Assembly (NCBI GenBank): GCA_945937975.1
Contig: CAMEUD010000008.1
Span: forward strand, 1 to 22,013
Direction of reading: 5' to 3'
Length of the DNA: 22,013 bases
Source: an uncultured Clostridia bacterium
GTDB taxonomy: Bacteria > Bacillota > Clostridia > Christensenellales > UBA1242
Made by a program: the position numbers and the translations under genes. Of the stretch, positions 19,330 to 22,013 are shown piece after piece. The notes beneath the pieces were generated by a model. The model worked only from the letters and a program-made list of their open reading frames with translations, was not told the origin of the DNA and did no database searches. Position 1 is the stretch's first letter. The number at the start of each line of letters is the position of its first letter.

Positions 19330-19337
19330 CATAAATA
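19330..19337 (+). promoter_or_regulatory. Class II motif abutting a start codon
   Basis: ACATAAATATTATATGGAA on the plus strand: four bases to the ATG at 19342, the same layout as at 10824. It lies three bases from the dnaJ motif on the other strand. Confidence 0.45.
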
Positions 19338-19341
19338 TTAT

Positions 19342-19536
19342 ATGGAAACAAATAAAGAAGATTTTATACTTAAAAAAATTAGACATTACCAAGGTACTGT
19401 TGAAGATTATGCGACTTTTTGGGAAAGAAAAATTTCACAAGGGTATTCAGAAGAAAGTGAAGAAACCAAATCACTGAAACAAAAAAATGATGATTTGAAT
19501 AGGAGTTATAGAATAATTCCTGTTAGTAAAGATTAA
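19342..19536 (+). CDS. Small charged protein divergent from dnaJ
   Basis: Sixty-four residues, METNKEDFILKKIRHYQG, VEDYATFWERKISQGYSEES, then a charged end. The ATG at 19342 is preferred over an upstream GTG at 19261, which would lie inside dnaJ and on the wrong side of the intergenic motifs. Highly charged and probably helical; no motif or family recognised. A bidirectional terminator follows three bases after the stop. Confidence 0.65.
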   Translation: METNKEDFILKKIRHYQGTVEDYATFWERKISQGYSEESEETKSLKQKNDDLNRSYRIIPVSKD

Positions 19537-19568
19537 AAAATGATGGATTCAAATCCATCATTTTTTTT
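19535..19568. terminator. Bidirectional terminator
   Basis: TGATGGATTCAAATCCATCA with A6 before and T8 after lies between convergent genes; it overlaps the stop of the gene at 19567. Confidence 0.85.
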
Positions 19569-21003
19569 AATAATCTTCTAATGTTGTAACAACATCTCGA
19601 ACTTGTAAAGGTTCAACAGTTGCTTTAATATCACTACTTTCTATTAATACTCCAATTGTATATTGATGATTTTCAATAGTTGCTGCATTACTACCACCAA
19701 CAATATTAATTTTATCAATATTTTCATCACTTCTTTTATTAAATACATTTACTTGTGCAGGAAGTTCACCAAGATGTAATTTTAACATCTGTTTCCCATA
19801 TTTTGCTGGTTTATTATACATTAATGTACCTTCTTTTACAACAGTTGTATTGTCTTTTGTATTGATTAATTTCATAACATCTTTTATTTCAAACCTTACA
19901 CATCTGTCAGAAGTTAAACATATTGGTCTATAATACATTGAGTTATCTATAGCACCTTCATTAATTTCTAATTTTTCATCTTCATTATAGGATGCTGCAT
20001 TAACCATATAATGTTCTTTGTGTGTTTCTACACTATGAACTTTATTATACATATCTGTATAAAATTCTTTTAATGTTAATTCATGTAAAATAATATATGC
20101 TTCTGGTGTATCAGTAATACTATTGATATATGCAGACAATGTATCAAAATTAGATACTTTAGTGTTAATTACGAAATAGTCACCATCAGTAGCTTCTTTG
20201 ATATCAATATAAATGTTTGCAAATAAGTCACTATTAGGTATAATGATGTTATTAAGTTTCTCAACATTAAAGTAATTAAAACTATAATTGAAATATGATT
20301 GTTTAACACCATATATATTTACACTCAATGGTGTGTTTTGTATGGTTTTGTTGTCTTTACCGAACAATACATTTTCATAATTTAAGATATTTAGTTCTGA
20401 TGAAATTGATGTAATACTTGGAATGAAATATTCTAAATATGTTGTATATAACTTTTGGTTTAACAACATAGGATTATTATTCAATTTTACATTATCAGTT
20501 CTTTGAATCAAAAAAGACGCAAGAGATGTCTTGTGATTATTTGTACCATAAATGAATGCGTCAATAAGTAAACTTTCATAATCACCAAAATAATTTCCAC
20601 CAGTAAAATGTATTTTAATTCTATCAAAATCAACTTTTGTAATAACTCGATTTGAAGGAAGTCCTAAATCTGGATTTTCTTGTGGTAGATTAATTGAATA
20701 ATGTTCTTTTAAGTCATAATCATCTTTAATGTTCGCGAGAGCATATGGGTTGTCCTTATAATATAATTTTACAAATTTAGTAAATGATGAATTTGTAGGA
20801 AGAAGTATATTATCAGGTTTTATATTTGTAACATTTTGTTTTACATCTTGCATACAGAAATAATTATAAGACTCCAATTCAGGTGTTACTGTTAATATTT
20901 TATTTTTACCACCTAAATCAATAGTTTGATAATTATATGTATATTCCAATAGAATATCATTTGTCAATTGAAAATATCTTGTTGATGTATTCTTTTTTGC
21001 CAT
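19567..21003 (-). CDS. Large uncharacterised protein, probable virion component
   Basis: The 478-residue protein has no signal peptide, membrane segment or enzyme motif. It is beta-rich and Asn/Tyr-rich (RYFQLTNDILLEYTYNY, YFIPSITSISSELNILN), with a regular mix of short strands typical of phage structural proteins, and ends acidic (VVTTLEDY). Transcription from a class II motif 21 bases upstream and its place back-to-back with another class II gene fit a late structural role, perhaps tail or baseplate. I cannot match it to a named family. Confidence 0.6.
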   Translation of the reverse strand: MAKKNTSTRYFQLTNDILLEYTYNYQTIDLGGKNKILTVTPELESYNYFCMQDVKQNVTNIKPDNILLPTNSSFTKFVKLYYKDNPYALANIKDDYDLKEHYSINLPQENPDLGLPSNRVITKVDFDRIKIHFTGGNYFGDYESLLIDAFIYGTNNHKTSLASFLIQRTDNVKLNNNPMLLNQKLYTTYLEYFIPSITSISSELNILNYENVLFGKDNKTIQNTPLSVNIYGVKQSYFNYSFNYFNVEKLNNIIIPNSDLFANIYIDIKEATDGDYFVINTKVSNFDTLSAYINSITDTPEAYIILHELTLKEFYTDMYNKVHSVETHKEHYMVNAASYNEDEKLEINEGAIDNSMYYRPICLTSDRCVRFEIKDVMKLINTKDNTTVVKEGTLMYNKPAKYGKQMLKLHLGELPAQVNVFNKRSDENIDKINIVGGSNAATIENHQYTIGVLIESSDIKATVEPLQVRDVVTTLEDY

Positions 21004-21024
21004 AAAACATACTAATTATATAAA

Positions 21025-21032
21025 TATTTATG
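21025..21032 (-). promoter_or_regulatory. Class II (late-type) promoter-like motif
   Basis: ACATAAATATTTATATAAT on the minus strand is 21 bases before the ATG at 21003. Confidence 0.6.
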
Positions 21033-21041
21033 TATTTATTT

Positions 21042-21049
21042 CATAAATA
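21042..21049 (+). promoter_or_regulatory. Class II (late-type) promoter-like motif
   Basis: TTCATAAATAAGTATATAT on the plus strand is 21 bases before the ATG at 21071, mirroring the copy at 21025. Confidence 0.6.
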
Positions 21050-21070
21050 AGTATATATATATATTTTTAT

Positions 21071-22013
21071 ATGGCTAATACTTTTTATTTTGATGCGTGT
21101 TCAGTTGATGCAAGGTTTTCGCCTTATAGTGGTGAGTATGTTCAAAAAACTATTGGTGGTAATAATTCAAAATTACAATTTATGGAACATAAGGGTAAAC
21201 CCATACTTGGTCCCCATTCAATTATGAATGAACATGTCGCTGTGAATTATCGTACGATTTATAATTTTTACGCATTACCAGGCAATGCTACACAATTTAC
21301 GGATTATAATGATTATTTGAGATGTAAAAATAGATCTACAACAATGAATGAATTTTTACAAGCCAAACAAAATCCAACATATCAAAATATTTTAAAGTAT
21401 TATAGTGACCCAACTTTTGATAAGTATGGTCTTGCGAAATATAGGATGCAAGATTTTATATATCTGAAATATTATAATCAGATACCTAATAACTATATGG
21501 TAACATTAAGAAGATATACAAGACCTTGTGAAGACCATATGTTCGGAATTGATGCACCAGCATCATTGACAAATGCAATGAATGGTTTCCCAGACACATT
21601 TGTTAATATTGCAACCGCTGTGACATATATGGGTGAACAAACTGGAAATAAACTTTCAGAAATATTGAAATTTGATTATGGTGCAAACTGGGAAGATAAA
21701 CAAGCGAAGGTTGAATCACTCCAAAATCCAGATGGTGGTTTAGCGGCTCAAATGCGTGATAGAGCGGGTGTTGATGATTCTTTTATGTCTGGAGAAGCAA
21801 ATTTATTTCAAATGGGTGCAAAGAATTCTGTATTAAATGCATTAAAATTTGCTGGTATGTCATTAGGTAGTGGTGTTTCTGTTGGTGATGCACTTGCATC
21901 TCAACATAAGCCAGATGGTGATATTTTCGCACAAAGATATGGTGAAGAGTTTTATGGTGATATGAATGTTATCCAAAATGTAAAATTAAGAAGTAGAGGT
22001 TTAACATTTACAA
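21071..22013 (+). CDS. Large probable structural protein, 5' part (partial)
   Basis: The frame opens with MANTFYFDACSVDARFSPYS and is still open at the right edge after about 314 residues. Segments such as YNQIPNNYMVTLRRYTRPCE, FVNIATAVTYMGEQTGNKLS and EILKFDYGANWEDKQA resemble, in my memory, large virion proteins of Bacteroidetes phages; the exact role (tail, baseplate or other) is not clear. An Ala/Gly-rich section (GMSLGSGVSVGDALAS) follows. Codon use and the class II motif match the divergent 478-residue gene. No signal peptide or membrane segment. Confidence 0.7.
   Translation, partial: MANTFYFDACSVDARFSPYSGEYVQKTIGGNNSKLQFMEHKGKPILGPHSIMNEHVAVNYRTIYNFYALPGNATQFTDYNDYLRCKNRSTTMNEFLQAKQNPTYQNILKYYSDPTFDKYGLAKYRMQDFIYLKYYNQIPNNYMVTLRRYTRPCEDHMFGIDAPASLTNAMNGFPDTFVNIATAVTYMGEQTGNKLSEILKFDYGANWEDKQAKVESLQNPDGGLAAQMRDRAGVDDSFMSGEANLFQMGAKNSVLNALKFAGMSLGSGVSVGDALASQHKPDGDIFAQRYGEEFYGDMNVIQNVKLRSRGLTFT

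Noticed and set aside
1..22013. Alternative genetic code (TAG or TGA recoding), as in some large gut phages
   Set aside because: Genes are intact under the standard code, and TAA, TGA (4897, 8222, 12595, 15112, 18533) and TAG (707) all serve as stops.
1..22013. Integrated prophage with attachment sites
   Set aside because: No integrase, repressor or att-like direct repeats flanking phage and host genes; no host genes in the window.

Overview
The window looks like part of the genome of a large lytic tailed phage that infects a Bacteroidetes bacterium. DNA is very AT-rich. Genes are short, tightly packed and arranged in head-to-tail operons. The set includes phage-type NAD-dependent DNA ligase, RNA ligase, two metallophosphoesterases, ClpP, DnaJ, peptidoglycan-active proteins, tRNA genes and large virion-type proteins, with no ribosomal or central-metabolism genes. 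Start codons have A/T-rich leaders (often AAATTATTAAATTATG-like) and no purine-rich Shine-Dalgarno sequences, as in Bacteroidetes. The standard bacterial code fits; TAA stops dominate, with a few TGA and one TAG.

Layout. 1-389: the 3' end of a leucine-rich-repeat gene (+). 390-706: terminators, a promoter and a decayed tRNA-Leu. 707-1841: two exported peptidoglycan-active proteins (-), a double-psi beta-barrel 3D protein and an NlpC/P60 peptidase. 2061-4115: a probable mobile element of about 2 kb, with 33-bp inverted repeats inside 39-bp direct copies of a terminator hairpin; it carries a GIY-YIG endonuclease and a 40-codon N-terminal stub of an IS605-type TnpB. 4119-4286: tRNA-Arg(UCU) and tRNA-Leu(UAA) (-). 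4381-6864: a WYL_2-like protein and LigA. 7016-8410: a coiled-coil fibre-like protein (+), a holin-like membrane protein and a probably frameshifted gene. 8491-10753: a candidate RNA-repair operon (Rnl5-like RNA ligase, a small protein, a metallophosphoesterase). 10836-11636: a membrane-anchored coiled-coil protein (+). 11665-12537: ClpP plus a small partner. 12595-16802: a nine-gene operon of small phage proteins (GNAT-like, two-TM, coiled-coil, ASCH-like, second metallophosphoesterase). 17023-18437: two proteins whose N-termini resemble the T4 capsid-targeting peptide, and a Cys-rich protein. 18533-19536: DnaJ and a small divergent gene. 19567-22013: two large, divergently transcribed, probable structural genes.

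Regulation. Two short promoter-like motifs recur. Class I, TTTGTTATATTTA, lies almost always on the minus strand before nucleic-acid and proteostasis genes and the tRNAs. Class II, CATAAATA, resembles the T4 late promoter TATAAATA and lies before probable structural genes on both strands. In several divergent gaps class I faces the enzyme gene and class II faces the other. This suggests an early/middle versus late programme. Several terminators run straight into the next promoter, sharing the T-tract.

All product names come from reading motifs by eye; no database search was run.
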